A stretch of DNA of 64,000 nt from Symbiodinium sp. CCMP2592 (taxonomy: Eukaryota > Sar > Dinophyceae > Suessiales > Symbiodiniaceae). The notes under the pieces are model-generated. The model searched no databases and had not been told where the DNA came from. It saw only the letters and a list, made by a program, of their open reading frames with translations. The stretch is from NCBI GenBank assembly GCA_905221615.1, contig CAJNDT010002857.1, positions 62,001 to 126,000 of the forward strand, in the 5' to 3' direction. Positions 1 to 13,560 of the stretch are shown piece by piece. How positions within the stretch are numbered: the stretch's first letter is position 1; the number at the start of each line of letters is the position of its first letter. A program made the position numbers and the translations under genes.

Positions 1-2999
1 CACGTGGCTGTCCACCTGTCTAAGGGGCCAGCACGAGACACCAAATGAGCGACATGCTCAATGTACGCCACCTACTCGAGTACTCCAGATGCCAGCCGTT
101 AACCGCTTCACGCCGAGAGCGATTAGCTGAGCTTTGCGATTGCGTGCCCGGAAGCTTGCGTCAAGGGTCGTGACAAGGCCCCAGTCAAGGATGCACAGCC
201 TGCCATCTCGAAACATTCCCATGCCTTCATCCCTATCATATCTGTCGATTCACCATCCGAGGGTTCTTGCTGCCAGGGGTTGACAGTAGCCTTCGAGCAA
301 TCGGTTTGTATCTTGTGCTGAGAGGCGCTGGATCCCAGATCTTGGGTCGGGTTACAGCATCTGCTCCAATGCAGTTTCCGGCAGCACAGAAGCGAAAGCA
401 GTTGTTCTGCAGAATCCCTGCAGACCTGCCATCCGGAGTTCTGAGAAGGTTACCTGGATGCGGATCCTGGCGTGAAGCTAGCTGGACTGTCGTAGAACAG
501 AAACACACTCAAACAAGAAACAGTGAACTGCATCCGTGCTAGTCGCGGGTCCGCGTGAAGAAGTCCCGTCTCCAGCATCATGGTCAGATATGTGTTCATC
601 GCCACCGAACATAGCTTCGTCACGTCCTGCAGCGGATGTCCATGATTGCCCAAGCTATGCTGATGCATCAAGCTTGCGAGACCTTCAGAAACTCTCAGAC
701 GGAGCACACAGAGAGAGGCGAGGTATTCCCGCCATGGAATGCCATGATCGCGTTGTAGCCAGCCAGCCCGTGTTCTCTGCAGGAACAAAGGGCATGGTGC
801 GGTTCGGTGCTCCATTGCGGCGGCTTTTGCTGCTTTTGGGTGCAGACACGAACCTTGCATGATGCAGATTCCCATGCGCGAAGGCGGGAGGCCGTTCATC
901 ACAGCGACCACGAAAGGAGTCACGTCGGACTGCATCATCCTCTACGATCCTGATCCCTCAATCTATGACTTGCTCTGCCTTGTATGTAGCCTGCCAGGCA
1001 GCTGACGAACCCACTGACAGGCGAGGTTTAAACCATCGAAGAACTGCCGCATACCTGATCATACCTGCAGGAGGCACTGCCATGGAAGAGGTAGCTTCGT
1101 GATGTTGCGCGACGACGCACGCTAGGTTATCAGTGGCGCTGTATTCGAGGAGACTGGTTTCTGGGCATCTGCTATGTACAATGCGTAGAATTGCTGCTTT
1201 TTCATTCATGGAGGGTAAGAGCTTGGGGTGTGTTTCTTTTAGTGGTATTTAAGAAGGGCTTGACCTGCATTAACTTCAAGAAAAATCACCAGGGCCGCAA
1301 CAACGCACATCTGACCGCCTGGAACGATGTGCTGCCGCCGGAACGTTTGTCGTGCAATCTCAAAGCTTAGGCCCTGTAAGCTTTGAGCTCCGTTTCAGAT
1401 TCGAAAGCCGTGTCGCGAATCGTTAGCAGGCATCGTCATAAACAAGCAGCAGGATGAGCATGCACAAACAGACAGGACATACTGGAGACTGGAGACTCTG
1501 CAAGTTCCCTTGTTCTCGAGGACTACGACCTTGCGGCTTATGACGACTGGGAGCATTGGTGCTCTCTTGTGCCTGTGCGATCGAGACGGGCGGAGAGAAC
1601 TCAGTGCCCACCTTTCCTACCTGGCTCCGTTGCAGAACAGCGGGATCCCTCCCGCCGCCCCACCGTCCTCTGCTTCACTTTGCTCTAAGCGCTCTCCGAT
1701 GATCCACTCTGTCGTCAGAACCTGCAGGTCAACTGTCCATGTGCCAAGGAAGTGCCTTTGCCCTCGTCCGACAACGGCGAGTACATTGACTGCTGGGCCT
1801 TTGCACTGGAACATGCCTCTACGGGCGGCGGAGCAAACACCTGGCCACATCGGAGCACAGCAACACTGTCATTGGCTTCGACGCGCAAGCCGATGTCACC
1901 AAACAGTCGATAAAGCACAGGAGAGAGCTACTTTTGCAGGCGCCCAGTTCGTGTTAATCCGGCCAGGCAGGCTGCTCCGGCCAGGGGAGTCTTCGCGATG
2001 TCTTCCTGGAATTGTTTCGCATTGCGCGCCTCGGAAGGCAGGTGCCAGAAGCTTGGCAGAGCCACTGCACTCTGCGGCACTCTGCTGCACTGCTTCGCGT
2101 GGCGAGCTGGAGCCTCCTCTCGGTAGTCGAGCTCTCCAACAAAGCCCTTTCCCCACTCGTCCACCCTGGGCTGGTTTCGTCGTGGTGTGACACGCTCAGC
2201 TCACCGTGTCACAGAGAATCATCAAATATTGCTGCCTACACCCTGAAGATGCAGCACACATCTTTAAGTTGACTGAGTTGGTGGCGTTCCGGCAATGTCG
2301 GTGTTAAGGCCAGATCTCGTGAAGGACAGCAGCGTCCTGTGGCTGGGATCCATGCGGTAAAGATGGTGCTGCGGTCTTTTGCACAATAACGGTTCGTCTC
2401 ATTCTTTGCCGCAGCACGGATGCGGCTGGGGATTACAGTGACAGGGAAGCGAAATGAGCTTTCGGACTTTGAGCTCCAAGATTTGGGCTTGGCGATGCTT
2501 GGCGGCTTGGCTTTCGCTCCTCGCCTGAAAGGTCCTGCGCCCAGCTTCAAGAGGTAGAGATCCTCGCGAGTTTCGGGAAAGGGCGCCCACGGCCATTCGT
2601 CACTGGTAGTCGTGCTGGGCTGCTTGCGAGAGCGACCACCTCTTCCATTCCAGGCCGCCTCAGACATATGCGGATAGGAGCTGTCAGGGCCTGCTGCTAG
2701 AGTAAAGGCCCGGCTGCACTTTTACTGCAACCTCCGGGCCATCACGAAGCTTGGCCTTGTAAACCTCTCCACCAGGCTTCGAAGATGCGGTGCGGACATG
2801 AAAGCAGCCATGCCTGACCCAACGATGCTGAAGCGATCGGGGCCGGCGAGATCTCTTCAAAGAGCTCACCGACTGGCCTGGTGTTGCCGAGGAATGTGTC
2901 TACTCGATCTTCCTCTCCGGATTGTCGAAAAATGTGCGGCAATGCTGCACTCTGAAAGTTCCTGAGTCGTTGGTGAACTCTTACATCTCGCACGTACAC
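1..2999 (-). CDS. ABC1/ADCK (UbiB-type) atypical kinase, intron-rich, runs off the left edge
   Basis: Kinase-like ABC1 family; relatives act on quinone or lipid metabolism in mitochondria and plastids. Exons read from high to low coordinates. PIASASLGQ ends at 2814, and after a 49-nt GC-AG intron VYKAKLRDGPEVAVKVQ follows (2764-2714), giving the Ala-rich loop and the VAVK lysine. Then come REDLYLLK (2570-2544), DEWGKGFVGELDYREEA (2164-2111), RNAKQFQEDI (about 2030-1982), VLTTEWIIGERLEQ (about 1725-1668) and MLETGLLHA (to 552). DPHPGNLLRTPDG (466-428) is the catalytic loop and LCILDWGLVTTLD (from 200) the DFG-like metal site. YIEHVAHLVSR continues to base 1. The wording resembles plastid or cyanobacterial ABC1K proteins (inference). 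The intron at 467-551 is GA-AG. The 5' end is not located; the C-terminus lies outside the window. Confidence 0.85.
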
Positions 3000-5900
3000 A
3001 TTTTGCAGTACACGTTAGGTTGGCTTTTCCTAGATCTCTTCGAACAAGTCTAGTGTGCTTGCCATCTCGATGTGACACACAAGTCCGACTGGTTTTCCGT
3101 GTGTGCAAGGCTCCAGTCGGCTTGCCTTACAGCAGGCACGACCACATGCACGTGTGCACTGAGAGTGAATTGAGGGAGGATTCCACGAGTGCGGGTGCTG
3201 TGCTTTGTGTACGAACGGGCCACAGGGGCATTGCATGGAACGCACTTCGCAGTTCCAGGCCTTTCTGCAGAAAGGAACCGAGATTTTTTTCATGCCCGGA
3301 CACGACCTCCACAGTCAGGCTAGGATCGACAATCCACAAACTGGGTGCGCCTTTCGGGGCCTTTCGTTTATGCCTCATCATCTCATCGGTCGTATTTTTC
3401 AGAAACTTTGAAGCGCTCCGGCTTCGCTACTGCTATGCGCAGTGTACAGGTCCAAGGACTTGCGAGTATCCGTTCTGAAGACTATCTCCTCAGACTCCTC
3501 ACCCCATGCCCTTCATCCCATAATGCAACTTGAAGATTCTTGCACAGCTCAGTACAGAGTCCTTTCAGGCTTCCCTTGCCCGGCTGCTAGTGATTGAGGC
3601 ACACTTTTTCGCAGGTATTGACCCCGTGTAGCGAGCCTCTTGTGCACGGTGCGATGCAGCTTTGCCATGATGTCAAGACTCTCGGGTTCGGACCGTCCTA
3701 ACTCAGATTCGATAATCTCATCCGCTTGAGCTGTCGGAAAAGGCGGAACTCTGTCCTAGAGTCAGCCCGCGTGTTTGGCATTGCCAAGATCCGTTTCGCA
3801 TGGTGCTCATTGCCTGTCCTGCAGCTCCGTGAGAGCCTCGAGATAGGCCGGGGAAAGGAGGTCCGCACGAATCGACAGCGCCTGGCAGAGGCCCACTAAG
3901 CTGTAGCAGCCTCAGCTTCTTGTGAAGGTGGGGCCGGGACTCCCACTAAGCTGGTAAGCTGGGTTCAGTAAGGCCGATTTGGATTCCGAAATCACGACTC
4001 CCGCATCCTCTCCAAAGGCAAGACATTCACATGGGCCGTGAATGATACACCCTAGTCGTGGAACGAAGCCTTGGCTTGGTGGTAAACGCAAGAAGCGCAA
4101 AGAAATCCCTGGCCGTGTGTTTGCCATGCACGGGCCTGCCCAATCTTTATGAAGGTCGGGCCGAGACGAGTCAGGATGTCTGTAAGCTCACGTGCCCGTT
4201 CGGAGCTCATAGCCTGCCGGGCAAGTCTGGGAAATGTGGAGGTTCAAAAACTCCTTCAGCCCCGTTGCCTCTGATACTTGTGCCAGCGCACTCGCGTGGG
4301 CTGATTAAGCCATTGCGAAAAAAACTTCCCAGTGACTGAAAACGGTGCTTCGGCGGGGTTGCAAGGTGTTGCCCTGAAGCTGCATCGGACCGGATTCTGA
4401 CATCGCTTCCTTAAGCTGACCATCTGCTGTGCAACTCCCAGCCTCCCACTGCCCAGTCTGAGAATCTAGAAGAAGCTTGACCTGCAGTGCCCGATGCCGA
4501 ATCACTCATCTGGCATGAGATGTTCACATTCCGCCGACAACTACACACCATCTCAGTGCACCCGGCTATAGAGCTTTGGCTGTGCTGCCGCCACAAGTTT
4601 TGTGCAGAACCGTGGCCCGTGCAGCAAACCCCAGGCTCGTCCCCACGAGCTCAGCAGCACGTAGGGTGACCAGCCATGGACCTGTTAACCGGAAATGCAG
4701 TCTTGAAGCCTCGCGCTCGCATCAGCTCCGGATGCTCTGACTGAAACTCATCGAGCGAAAAAACAACCAAGCTTGTGCTCAGAGCTTCGGGCTTGATTTT
4801 TGCTGCACACCACATCATACTCCGGTGGCTCTGCCGCGACATGCTGTATCACTGACGGTTGGCTGACGCTACGGTGATCTCACTCAAAGTGGGAGGTAAC
4901 GAGTGGTGTTTTCAAACATGCCAGAATCACGACCGGCAAAATATGCAGCTGCCGTATCAGCATCATATCGGCCATCTGCAGTAAGATCAAGGGTGCGTAT
5001 AGCAGTATGGCATGGCGCAGCCAATCAGTTCTCCAGGCGCTGAACGACCAAGGCTGTGACCAGGATATGGGCGTGCTTTGCAAGGCACCCTATGCTTCCG
5101 CCTTCGGTGGACCACGTAGGATATGCCTCATGCATGGCTTTGGGACGATCGATAACACAAGCAGCTCGTCTCTCCAAAATTCTCCAACACACAACAGTAC
5201 TACTGGTCAGTCAGGCCTGAAATTGATGCAGGCTTCGCGAGCACAGGTGCGCAACACTGCGAGACGGGTCTTGCCAAGGGGCGGCCCAATGGCGAATATT
5301 TGCAAGCGAAGTCCATCGACGCACAAGAATGCACAAAAACTCCAGAAGAAAGCAACATGCCAGACACCAGGGCAGGTGAACCGGGATTGCTCACCTGCAT
5401 CCAGGTCTACTCGTTTTCAAGCTCTATGTCTCGATCTACCTTTGGAAATCTCGGGCTGTTGGTGCAAGTGCGAGACCCGACCAGCGACGCTGCACCAGAC
5501 ACATTCAGGCAAAGGCACCCTAGCACTGGCACAAGGGCTGTTGCATCATCACCATGGATGGTGGCCTAGAATCGCAGCTGAGCTGAATTGAGGGTGAATG
5601 ATTGCAAACATAATCCAAGACGACACCAAGGCAAGCAAAAGAAATCAGAATCCAGCGCAGGTCCTAAGGCGAATGCATCCTGGATTCTGTGCCTTTATTC
5701 GCAGAACCGGTCTCACTGCCCTCCATGTTCACTCCGCTGTGCCGGCCAGGGCCATGGATACAAGCAACAGCGGAAGAGCTCGGACCGGCATTGCTCCAGC
5801 AAGAAGCAAGAGAAGCAAGTACCACTGAGCTGATGCAGCGGGTGCTTATGAACGGAGCCTTTGAAGGAGTTTCAGTCGGAGCTTCAACGACGGAGCCAAC

Positions 5901-7680
5901 ACAAGCGACGAACAGAAGTCCACGGACCTCTTCTTGCAGTTCTTGAGACGGCTCGAAAACACGAGACCATGAGAGCAAGAAGCGATCATGATGCCTCTTC
6001 TACAAGCTACTTCTGGAAAGCTTCTCCAGCCTGCTAGAACTCCACCGGTCGGCCATGCTAAAGAAGGTTGTGACCTCCAAGGTTCAGACTGTCGGTTGAA
6101 GTCTTGCAGCCGCACCTCGCAGTCGCTGGGTGGCTGGTCCATGTTGCCTTGCAGGGTCGGCTGCTCGCGCGTTGCTCGCGGCAACCTCGCTGTTCGAAAG
6201 CAGTGGCCCTACTAGTTGCATGATGCTGTTCCTGTGACCCTTAAGTCTCACTGGCTGTTGGACTGGATCTTGGCTCTAAGTCCTCCGCAGTGGCATCACC
6301 GGCTCGTACCCTCTCGATGTCATACCTTGAACTCCTGCGGCAGCAGGGCCATGCCCAGCTCCGATCTTTCCCGCGTGTGAATGCTCAGCCAGGAGCTTAA
6401 GCGGTACTGGTACTGTATGAACAAGCCCAGAACCAATTCAGTTCCTGAACCTCCAGGTGACGCCTTGAGACGAAGCAACCAAAGGTGGGAAGGAGTACAA
6501 AACAAGTATTCCCCCCCTGAGATTCGCCACGGGAAACCCTTTATTCGACACTGGCGCTAGTGTGAACTCAAAGGTGCGTAGGCATGTCGAAGATGATGGT
6601 AAGGCACGTGGGCTGCGGCCTTTTGCAATCCGGCTAAGGTCCTCAGTCCTTGTCGTCGCGAAGCAAGCGCCGGAGGCGGAGGCTCCAATGAGCAGAGCGG
6701 CGGCCCCGGCTGCCCTGGACTTGCCTGCCAAAAAAAACGATTGTTTTGCCCCCTCGGTGTCGCCTTCGTCTTGGCTTTGCAAGCCCTTGCCCAAACAGAA
6801 CTGCTCGACTGGTAAGCTTGCGGGCGTGGGGTCTAGGCAGACTACACTGATTTACAATGATTTGCAGGCTTCTTCACGCAAGTAAGGTTCACCATACTAA
6901 AACCCAGGCAGCCGACAGAAGCGAGCAGAGTGGAACCGGGTCGCGTGCATTTGTGGAAGAAGAATATTAAAAATGGGGACGGGTGCTCATCGACATGGGT
7001 ATGATGTGTCAAAAGCAGGAGCTGCTGAGCTTCAGTGCAACTTTCAGTAGTGTTTCAGAATCTGGATTCACGGATCATCACGGATCCCTGCTGGGGCGGG
7101 GAGTTTGTGCAGTGTCTTCGAATGTGGGCTGCATGGAAAATTTCGATCAACGCACAGAGCACACCACGAAGTCCATAAACATGCAGCCATCCTGGCGAAA
7201 GTCAGGCTAAAAGGCTCCCAACGCTATCTGCAATCTCCACCTCCCTTGATTAGCACAAACTGGATATGAAGAAGCCTCGGGTGCTTGGCGGCGCCATGGC
7301 TGTACGCAGGCTGGTCGAGTGTTCTGCTCTCGGGCAAGGATCTGATTCCAAAGTTCGATAAGCTACCGGCGTCTACAGGCCAAGATGATCTTCGCAGGCA
7401 GCCAAAGACTGCCGCCATTGTGCATGCAGATCTGTCTGTCCGGATCATGCGGCCCCTCTAGATTGTGCGAAATTTCCATCACAACGTGAAGCTTCTAGAT
7501 GGAGCATCAATCGTGCAGATTGGAGCAGCGAGTTGGAAACCAAAAACGAACTTTGAGCTGCAAATGCACACGTTCTCAACCTGATTTTAAGCTTGGTGGC
7601 TCAGTCAGCCCGAGTCGCTCCCAGACTCATCAGAACCTGGGGCAGGTCCAAAGTGAAGGTACATCCGCTGTTTTGTGCTA
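3000..7680. other. Stretch without an assignable gene
   Basis: No recognisable domain. A few minus-strand segments look like exons and could be upstream exons of the ABC1 kinase or another gene: ECLAFGEDAGVVISESK (about 4030-3960), LVVFSLDEFQSEHPEL (about 4775-4715), and an Ala-rich hydrophobic segment around 6640-6730 containing AAGAAALLIGASASGACF, which could belong to an organelle-targeting region. A plus-strand frame is open at 5007-5588 but shows no family signature. Confidence 0.3.
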
Positions 7681-7689
7681 AGCGTGTCC

Positions 7690-10600
7690 CTGCCAGTTGC
7701 AGGTTGTGTTGTAGAAGCCCTTCTTACCGACGTACTGCAACCATGATGTGCTGAACATGTTGGCTCTTGCTCTAGCAGTCAGCTTCAGGCAGGTTTTCTT
7801 CCAGGCTGAAAACTTCATCACAGGTCGAAGTCCTGATGTCTGGAGTTCTGATGCAATCGAAAGACCGATCTCCTCCTCTTCTTCTTCCTCCTCCTCCTCA
7901 TCTTCGTTGGCGCTGGCCTCTTCTGACCCATCGTCATTGCCTGGCAGAGCTCGCAGCAATACCTGGGACGCAACTTCTTCCTGACCTGCAGTCGTGCCTT
8001 TGGAGGTGTCGCCTTTCAGATTGCTTAATCTCGCCTGCACAACATCGCGATTCTAGAACGGTGGAACCCTAAACATTCGCTCTCAGCACACTCCCTGAGG
8101 CCAAATGGCAAAACAAATCCTCCCGGCCACAGCCGTCGCTGAGCGGCTTGCAGCTTACAGTACATGCTCCTTTCAATCCTGTCAAAATCTCCACTCTTGC
8201 TCGACTGCTGAGATGAGTGTCGACTAAATACCCAGGTACAGTGAGTCATAACCTACCGCAATGCCACGAGCGGTCAACCGCCCGGTGCGAACAAAAAAAC
8301 AAACATGCACATGCTTGCTCTAGTCTCGCTAAACTTGTCGCATGCTTCCAGCCTTTGCATCTTTCAGCCGCTTCTCGGCCTCTTGAAGCTTCTCCGCCTA
8401 GCTCTGGACTCTCGGGGCATTTCCAGAAACTCATGCGACGAAGACATCTCAGCAAGGAAGGCTTTGAGAAGGCCGGTACATCCGGTACTGCAACCATCGC
8501 ATCTATTTGCTGAAACATCCTAGCATCCAGTTTCATGGCTGAAGATGCAACAAGCACACTCAACAAGAACACCGAACTAGCGAAACCGCCCCTCGACACC
8601 TTTGCAAGTCCCACAAACCTGCAAAGCCCAAAATCCGACAGCTCAACCTTCAGCACCTGATTGCTAGACTTGAAAGCTGAACATTCCACTAAATGGCTTT
8701 CGTACGGTGTCCTACAATTGTGCTTCTTGTGGCGGATGACTCTCAGGATTGATACTACAGTGTTTCGACGATTTCGACCTGCACTGGAGGTCCGGATAGC
8801 TACTGGCACTATGTTGGAACTCAACCCGGTCATTTCACTTAAAACACTTTCGGTTTGCCAGAGTGTGCGCCTTCTTGAGTGCGCTCGGGCTGGCTTCACG
8901 AGATCTATAATTACCGTCTTTGCCCGATTCAAAGTCGACAACAGCAGGGCTGGTCGAGGCTCGATAGAAAACCCAGCATGATGAGACAGCATGCTGCGGG
9001 TCTCGGCATTAGCGGCTAGCGTCACGCACTCCGCGGAAGAACCCGGTCAGCTGGCAAGGAGGGCACCTGTCCATTAAGCTGCTTTGCTCGAGCATCCTGG
9101 AGAGCCTGCTCAGGAGACCCAGGCTGACGGCCCCGAAGCGAGACGGCCCAGGCTTTCAGCTGGTGGCCTTCTGGGCCTTGGCTTCGAGCTCCTTGCGACC
9201 CTGACAAAAGCAAGATTTCTCCTACTTAACAATTTCAGCAAAAGGAACGAGGGGACCTCGTCAACATTTGCCTGGATAGCTTTGCGCATGTTGGCTGTGG
9301 CCTCCGTTCAAGTCGAATCGAAAGGACACGAAAATCCGGTTGTGGCGCTCCCACACTCATCATTACTAAGCCAAGCACGTCTTGCAGGCGACAGGCGAAA
9401 ACCTGCCATGCTGCGCTAACTTCGCATGCTTGGCGGCACTTTGGAATTGAGCAGAACTTGGTAAATGCAGGGCACGCATGACATGCATTAGCTCGAAATT
9501 GCTACCACCGCCTATCACCTGTGAACACAGAGTGGGAGACGGTGTGGTAGCAATACCAAGCGAAGTTTTAAACCAATCCCATGCAATTATTACATCCCGG
9601 GATGCGCACTGCCTGGTCAAGCCTCTCCTCAGCCTCCTGCAGTCGCGAAGCCTTTTCTGCCATCAGCTTCTCCTGGCCATATCGGAGCGTGGCGGCTGCC
9701 GTCCTTCGAGCTCCAGAAAAGATCATAGCCTTGGCATCCGACAGTCTGGCCGCAATCTCCTGCTCCACCTCAGAAACCAAACCGGAGCACCCGCTTTCAT
9801 TTGCTCTGCTTTCCTGCCTCGGCTTGCACTGCAAGAACGTCGCCCTCGACCTGTCGACGAGTCGAGTGGCTGTGATGCAGACTCTGAAGGGCACTCCGAC
9901 TCCTGCGCTCCTTGCCTGGGCGCGTTGCCTCGCTTCTTCTTCCTTTATAGCATCTTGGACGGCCTGGACATGAACTGACGACACTGCTGAACTTCGTCTA
10001 TGCGATCACTGCAAGATACTGCAGAAGTGGTGCAAGTGGCTGTCGAAATTCAAGCACTCAGGCAGCCTTCCGAGCTTGCGTGAGTGCCTTTTCCTCGGCC
10101 GACGTGACACTCTTGCCGAGGAGCTCTTCTTACTGACTGCGGGCCCGGACGGTAGCTTTCACGGCTGCTTCTTTGGCAGCTTGTTGCTTGTCCTCCCGAA
10201 ATCATGTGCTGCACTACACGACCCCCCTCCCACAAAACCTCGGATGCCTGTTGACCACGAGCTCAGACTTTCACATTCGCACCCCGACAGAACTGCGAAG
10301 GTCGCAGGAAGCAGTGCCAATCGGTAAGTCCTCACTCCGCTCGCTTTCCTGCCAACATTCGCGGCCGCATTCATATTCATTACGGCACTCTGCACACGAA
10401 CTCCAAGTGCATCCAGGTGAATCAGTGAAAGCAAAAGCCGAATGCTCGTACGGTGTAATTTCTTCTTTTCGAAGGGTGCACCAGGTAGTTCAAGCCTCGT
10501 CGCTTTCGGAGTCTTTGTCCTGAAAACGCGAAGTGGGTGGAGGCTTCAGCAAATCGGGCAGAAAGCTGCTTCGCTCCTCGGCCTTGCTGGGAGAATACGT

Positions 10601-11010
10601 GCTGGCATCACCTTCGCAAGCATTTCACTAAGCATGTTGCGCTTTGCGCATGTGCAGCGACAGGTGTATCATTGCGATTGCGATGTGCAGCGAGGCACAG
10701 CATCTGTACAGCGGCAATACGGCTGCAACCTAGCCCCTGGGTGCTCGACCTGATTTTGAATCGGGCTTTGCCTTTCGGCGCTTTCTTGATCTCGAGCGAG
10801 ACCTTCGCCGCTTCTTCCCCCTGCGCCTCCTCCTGTGCCGCCTCCTGGCAGTGCAAAGCAATGCTTTGTGCTGCAGTCTTCTGCGGTCTTCTTGAGGCCT
10901 CCGGTCTCGGTGCCGACGTCGATGTCGACGACGACGACTCCGTCCTCCAAAGGGCCGATCAAGTGACCAAGGGCCGATGAGCTCCTGCCTAAGTGCGTGC
11001 GCCGACATGC
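7690..11010 (-). CDS. Arg/Ser-rich, coiled-coil protein with a Glu tract near the C-terminus (multi-exon)
   Basis: A series of minus-strand segments with one composition, read from high to low coordinates. An Arg-rich part contains KKRRRSRSRSRKRRK (about 10830-10760). Exon 10582-10496 contains AEERSSFLPDLLKPPP and DKDSESDE and ends before a GC donor. Then come DKQQAAKEAAVKATVRAR (about 10190-10140), TSAEEKALTQARKAA (about 10110-10065), AIKEEEARQRAQA (about 9950), SEVEQEIAARLSDAK and SRLQEAEERLDQA (9770-9610), KELEAKAQKA and QALQDARAKQ (9200-9080) and KLQEAEKRLKDAKAG (about 8390-8350). The last long exon (8040-7700) holds a run of about ten Glu followed by IGLSIASELQTSG. The heptad-like pattern predicts a coiled coil, and the RS-like part suggests a nuclear or splicing-related protein (inference). 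Exon borders are approximate, one gene rather than two is assumed, and the family is not identified. Confidence 0.5.
7868..7912 (+). repeat. TCC/TTC microsatellite encoding the Glu tract
   Basis: A pyrimidine-rich trinucleotide run on the plus strand that reads as consecutive Glu codons in the minus-strand exon 8040-7700. Confidence 0.8.
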
Positions 11011-12340
11011 TCCCACCTCGACGGCGGGTCCTGCTGCGACTGCCGCCTGGAATACAACGAGTGTCCGTCCCGCTTCATGTCAGGTGTGCATACCTAACCT
11101 ACAGGAAGGTCGCTTGCTTCACTTCGCTAGATGTTATTCTATCCTAATTGGGATAGTCTTGATATCACGGTTTTGACTAGATGCAGGGCACCTGTTACGT
11201 CGGGCCCCGCTCTCCCCTTCCCCAGGCATCTGTGTGAACTGCACTTCACATCTTAAAGTTTGTGGAAAGCACCATGCCACAAGCATCCCTGCCCCGTGTG
11301 CGCTACTGCAACATAATCCTGATAGGCATTCAGGAGATTCAATCCCTACACTCGACTGAGGCACGGACTCCGGCTTTCGCAGCTCTGACTACGGCTACCT
11401 GTGAGCATGGCTGTATCGTCGCCGAAGAATGAGGCAGCTAACCACGTATGTCAGTCTTGGTTTGCTGGTTGCAGGAAACAGCCGCTCGACCGGGGACGGA
11501 GATGCTGGACCGCGGGTCGGACACTGGTTGCACACGCTCCGGGTGGATGCTGGTTGAAACGGTTCGGTCTTCAAGCGGCTTTTTGGATCATTTTAGAGGA
11601 CCGTCACCTATGATAAAGCCGATGGCTTGGCCAGCGGGGCTGCAGAGAGCAACACTCGGCCAACATGCAGAATATGCGCCTGCGGCGCGTGCGAGTTGTG
11701 TGTCAGGCGTTGCACGCGTAAGGTTTTGGGAGTTTCTTCCGGTGAAGTGTCCTATAGGGATTCTGCCTGCAGCGATTTGTCCTGCGACAAGTGGTTGCAG
11801 AAGCATGGCAGGGCAAAAAACAACGACTGTGCAGTCCTTACCGCCTCTCAGCTCTCGGATTTGAGCGTCTGGCTGTAGCTGTCGCCCTTGCCATCAGTCC
11901 GCTTCTTCTCCAGGTCCAAGAAATCCTGGCGACTCGTAATTGGCCAATACGCGGAACAGGGCATCAAATACTGTCACCGTCGATATCTCGCAACAGAATG
12001 CTTATTGTTGGCATGCTGTTAACAGCATTTACAGCTACTTCGCATCAACTTTATTATCCAATCTGCCGAAACGAAAGCTAACCTACGAGAACTGCATGCT
12101 CAGCATCGCAGCACAACAAAAAACAACAACGCAGACCTGAAATTGATTGATATGTGTAGCAAAAGCACAGAGGACAGCAGGAAGACATAATGATTCGAGC
12201 CGCAATGCATGACAGACCAAGTGCAGCAACAGCACGATGTACACAACATACACAAGAACCTCAACCACTTGAGACCCAGAGGGAGGTGACGAAAGCTCTA
12301 GGTCTGGAATAGCACGCGCGGCGACGAGTCGATTTTGCAG
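11011..12340. other. Stretch without an assignable gene
   Basis: Only short open frames on both strands, none with a recognisable motif or repeat. It could be the promoter region of the coiled-coil gene or intron sequence. Confidence 0.3.
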
Positions 12341-12348
12341 CCTGGCTT

Positions 12349-12362
12349 AGGGTTTAGGGTCA
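12349..12362 (+). repeat. Telomere-like TTAGGG pair
   Basis: Two adjacent TTAGGG-type units (TTAGGGTTTAGGG), matching the TTTAGGG telomere repeat used by dinoflagellates and plants. Confidence 0.5.
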
Positions 12363-12549
12363 GCCGCGGCGCAGGCATCCGCGATGCCACACTGCCCGGA
12401 TTCACCGGCCAGCACGCCCGCTAGAACCGAAAAGCGCGGCACGGCAAACAACCATCGTGAGCACGAGTCAAGACTAAGACCGCACACACAAGAAGCTGAG
12501 CGTCGCAAAGCAGCTACGCGCATCATGAGCATCCTGGGATCCCAATTAG

Positions 12550-12616
12550 CGCCGGCAGGCGAGCATCAGGAGCATCATGGGGCGCCGGCTGGCGAGCATC
12601 ATGAGCATCATGGGGG
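12550..12616 (+). repeat. Two-copy 33-bp tandem repeat
   Basis: GCGCCGGCAGGCGAGCATCA begins the first copy; the second starts 33 bases later with two or three changes. In one plus frame it reads APAGEHQEHHG then APAGEHHEHHG, an 11-residue repeat, so it could be coding, but no gene around it is recognised. Confidence 0.7.
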
Positions 12617-13429
12617 GCTCGTTTCTCCATTGGAGGGTGGTTTAAGAACCCACCCGCTGGAGCCAAAAAAAAGGTCTCGACCGGCCCAGCCCTAAATCCC
12701 GGCATAGCTTCAAAAACGGGCCCAGAGTGGCGACCTCTTGGGGGGGGCCCCGCCGCACACCCCCTAAGCCTTCTGGCAGAACAAGTTCTGGGCTCTCATG
12801 GGAGAGCTTTCGTGACTTTCGATGCTCATGCACAAACAGATCTGCAGTCCTTGCTGCAAACGCACTGATATGGCAGGGAATTGCGCGGACATCAATATTT
12901 GCATGTTAACCATGTTGTTTGACCACCGTGGAAACAGTAGAACCACAACTCCCGAAGGCAGCAGGGCAGCAGGTGCAACAGATCGAAGCCGAGCCTAAAG
13001 CATGTCAGAGCAAATCCCCACTGAAGCCTCACACGACAATGCACTGTTACATACTGCCGCATCCGGGGATAAGCGTTTGATCCCGTGCCGCTTGACTCCA
13101 AAAAGCTTTCACAGCCCGGAGAAAAGCAAAGGACTCCTGCGTTTGCGCAGATGCCGTGGAGAGGTCAGCCCACAACATTTTGTAACCGCGTGCTGGTGCG
13201 GGGCTCAGCATTCTACCAGCGCCCGGTCATAACCTTCCCCCTTGTCATTGGCTCCGTGGCTCTGGTGAAAAACTACCCTCTCGTGACATTAAAGCCAGCA
13301 CGGCAGTTCACATTTCATTTGGCCAAGCCATGATGGACTTGCCGTGTCCCAGTTGTGCCTGCAGATTAATCATCCAGTCATCTATCTAAACACCCACCCA
13401 GCAAACCCGTCGACTATAAACCTTTCCAT

Positions 13430-13560
13430 ACACCCGGCTGAAGACCCTTCTAGAAACCCTACTAAAATCCTCCCATAAAACATAAATCTATCTATACGTC
13501 CTTCCAGAAACCATTCTAGAAGCCCTTCAGACCTCCTTGCAGAACTCCTTCTAAAACACC
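13430..13560. repeat. Degenerate TTCTAGAAACC-type repeat
   Basis: Variants of CCTTCTAGAAACC and CCTTCCAGAAACC recur at irregular spacing just left of the large mobile element. There is no coding signal. Confidence 0.45.

Noticed and set aside
5007..5588. 194-codon plus-strand frame
   Set aside because: No motif, no exon-like composition and opposite to the host gene direction; kept only as part of an unassigned stretch.
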